Below are positions 62,624-64,000 of a DNA stretch of 64,000 bases, piece by piece. Under the pieces are notes generated by a model. The model worked only from the letters and a program-made list of their open reading frames with translations. It did no database searches and was not told the DNA's origin. Both the position numbers and the translations under genes were made by a program. This DNA is from Virgibacillus halotolerans (GTDB lineage: Bacteria; Bacillota; Bacilli; Bacillales; Amphibacillaceae): positions 62,001-126,000 of the forward strand of contig NZ_JAFBEA010000002.1 of the NCBI RefSeq assembly GCF_016908515.1. The letters run 5' to 3'. How positions within the stretch are numbered: position 1 is the stretch's first letter; every line of letters starts with the position of its first letter.

Positions 62624-63364
62624 ATGGATAATATTCATTTAAAAAAGATAAAATCATCTGATTTGGGAGAAATTACGTTATTAGTTGGTGATCCCGCAAG
62701 AGTTGAATTGATTTCTAGTAATTGGGATAACACAAAGTTAATTGTAGAGAACCGTGAGTTTATTTTGGTTTCTGGCTTATGGAATAATAGAAAAGTATCT
62801 ATTTGCTCAACCGGTATTGGGGTTGGTTCCACTGAAATTGCAATTATAGAATTAATCCAGAGTGGTGCAAAGCAACTGGTTCGGTTAGGCGGTTGCGGTG
62901 CATGGAAAGAGGAGTTGGCACCAGGTGAGTTGATGCTAAATCACGCGATGGTTCGTGATCCGGGTATGCTAGCGCAGTATGTAAGTGATGTATACCCAGC
63001 AGCAGCTGATCCGAATTTACTGTATAAAATTAAAACCCAAGCGGAGACCAGTGGATTTCGAGTTCATACTGGAATTGGAATGACAACACAAAGTTATTAT
63101 CTTGGTCAGGGACGTGAACATGGGATGAAAAACGGCCCTCAACCAGATAACGCATTTATGACTTACTGGAAAGAAAGACATGTTATCAATTGTGAAATGG
63201 AGACAGCAGTATTGTTCTTGCTTGCATCTTTATATCAAATACCGGCTGCTAACTGTCTCGTTGTGCATGTAAATCGTATAAATGAACAATGGGTTTCTGA
63301 TGAAGATTATAAAGAACTTCATCAAAGGGCAGCTGAGATGGTACTAAACGCCTGCCAAGCTTAA
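62624..63364 (+). CDS. Nucleoside phosphorylase, uridine-phosphorylase-like
   Basis: A 246-residue protein of the NP-I phosphorylase family. LLVGDPARVELI, ICSTGIGVGSTEIAIIELIQSGAKQLVRLGGCGAW and NCEMETAVLFLLASLYQIPAANCLVVHVNR are the typical blocks, the last with the methionine/glutamate residues that bind ribose. Uridine phosphorylases usually carry GTTGA-like and RVGTxG motifs; here RLGGCGAW replaces the latter, so the base specificity is uncertain. It follows the PucR gene and precedes an MFS transporter. Confidence 0.8.
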   Translation: MDNIHLKKIKSSDLGEITLLVGDPARVELISSNWDNTKLIVENREFILVSGLWNNRKVSICSTGIGVGSTEIAIIELIQSGAKQLVRLGGCGAWKEELAPGELMLNHAMVRDPGMLAQYVSDVYPAAADPNLLYKIKTQAETSGFRVHTGIGMTTQSYYLGQGREHGMKNGPQPDNAFMTYWKERHVINCEMETAVLFLLASLYQIPAANCLVVHVNRINEQWVSDEDYKELHQRAAEMVLNACQA

Positions 63365-63426
63365 AAAAATATTAGATGCAGATAAATTTTGATTGTCACT
63401 CATTATTAAATAAAGGGGATTATGAC

Positions 63427-64000
63427 ATGGCGCACACATTGGAAAAGAATAGCTACAAAAAGAAAGTACTAGCCTCCTCTATGCTTGGTTTGGGGTTAGA
63501 AGGTATGGATATTATGTTTCTATCATTTGTTTTAAGTACGATTATTACAGAGTTTGGTATTTCATCAGCCGCTGGGGGCTTAATAGCTTCCATCACTAAT
63601 ATAGGAATGCTTGTCGGGGGTGTTACATTCGGGATTCTTGCAGATAAATATGGAAGAATACGTGTGTTCACTTACACGATATTCCTTTTTTCTATCGCGA
63701 CTGTATTAATTGGATTTGCAAACAATATCTATGTCATCTATTTCTTACGGTTTTTGGCAGGCGTTGGTGGCGGTGGGGAATTTGGAATTGGAATGGCTTT
63801 AGTTGCTGAAGTCTTTTCAAAAGAAAAACGTGGTAGGATGACTTCGTGGGTGACAATTGGCGGACAAATGGGGGCTGTTCTTGCTGCCGTTCTAGCGGCT
63901 ATCATCATACCTATATTTGGTTGGAGAGCATTATTTTTTGCTGGAATTGTACCAGTTTTATTGGCATTCTTTGTTCGAAGAAATTTGGACGAAACAGAGG
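63427..64000 (+). CDS. MFS transporter, 3'-partial
   Basis: The frame is open to the right edge, so only about 191 residues are visible. GLGLEGMDIMFLSFVLSTIITEFGIS starts helix 1, and GVTFGILADKYGRIRVFTYTIF carries the MFS D-R/K-x-G-R-R/K loop between helices 2 and 3. RFLAGVGGGGEFGIGMALVAE is the helix-5 region typical of the sugar/metabolite:H+ branch. It starts with ATG at 63427 behind AAAGGGG. It probably exports or imports a compound linked to the upstream phosphorylase. Confidence 0.85.
   Translation, partial: MAHTLEKNSYKKKVLASSMLGLGLEGMDIMFLSFVLSTIITEFGISSAAGGLIASITNIGMLVGGVTFGILADKYGRIRVFTYTIFLFSIATVLIGFANNIYVIYFLRFLAGVGGGGEFGIGMALVAEVFSKEKRGRMTSWVTIGGQMGAVLAAVLAAIIIPIFGWRALFFAGIVPVLLAFFVRRNLDETE

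Overview
The window reads as a chromosomal segment of a low-GC Gram-positive bacterium, most likely a Bacillaceae of the Oceanobacillus/Virgibacillus kind. Reasons: strong AGGAGG-type ribosome binding sites, AT-rich spacers, several catabolite-responsive (cre-like) sites, a class D sortase with an LPDTA substrate, and Bacillus-type regulator families (MocR/GabR, PucR, ROK, sigma-54 activators with PAS domains). No rRNA, tRNA or CRISPR array was seen. The genus is an inference from protein style only.

Layout. 1-2775: end of a glucitol/sorbitol PTS operon (regulator tail, gutM, srlA, srlE, srlB, terminator). 2929-4212: a secreted excalibur-type protein with an LPDTA sorting signal and its class D sortase. 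4213-5763: gene-poor debris with a decayed coiled-coil gene and an unexplained folded element. 5764-6321: small sigma-70-like factor. 6597-14448: a ROK repressor diverging from an amidase, three cupins (one a frameshifted IolB-like enzyme), a GPH-type symporter and an M20 hydrolase. 14966-15873: a small hypothetical gene and a truncated phage-type DnaD-like replication gene. 16222-25626: MocR regulator, carbamoylase, hydantoinase B and A, a decayed second hydantoinase B and an NCS1 permease. 25661-26814: transposase relic and an unidentified fragment. 26907-30505: LysR regulator, a frameshifted dicarboxylate/glutamate symporter and a class V aminotransferase.

30808-39603 is a coherent guanidino-acid/GABA unit: a sigma-54 activator with long palindromic sites, a -24/-12 promoter, an agmatinase-family ureohydrolase (probably guanidinobutyrase), an SSS transporter, succinate-semialdehyde dehydrogenase, GABA aminotransferase and a GabR-like regulator. 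40120-46772 holds a second, divergent sigma-54 activator, again with a perfect palindrome and a -24/-12 promoter, driving an AbgB-like M20 amidohydrolase, a YtcJ-like amidohydrolase and a BCCT transporter. 46932-48566 is one insertion sequence relic split by another. 48611-53120 has an XRE-cupin regulator, a flavin/iron-sulfur oxidoreductase of the dienoyl-CoA reductase/N-methyl demethylase type, and an SSS symporter with a tiny membrane partner. 53797-60095 is a nucleoside salvage operon (deoC, GntR regulator, ribokinase-like, two nucleoside hydrolases, NupC-type transporter, cdd). It is followed by a PucR regulator, a uridine-phosphorylase-like gene and a partial MFS transporter running off the right edge.

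Overall the segment is an accessory catabolic region for nitrogenous carbon sources (amides, hydantoins, guanidino acids, N-methylated compounds, nucleosides). Each module has its own regulator and transporter, and IS relics and decayed genes lie between modules. The least explained modules are the ROK-amidase-cupin cluster and the sigma-54-controlled AbgB/YtcJ/BCCT operon.
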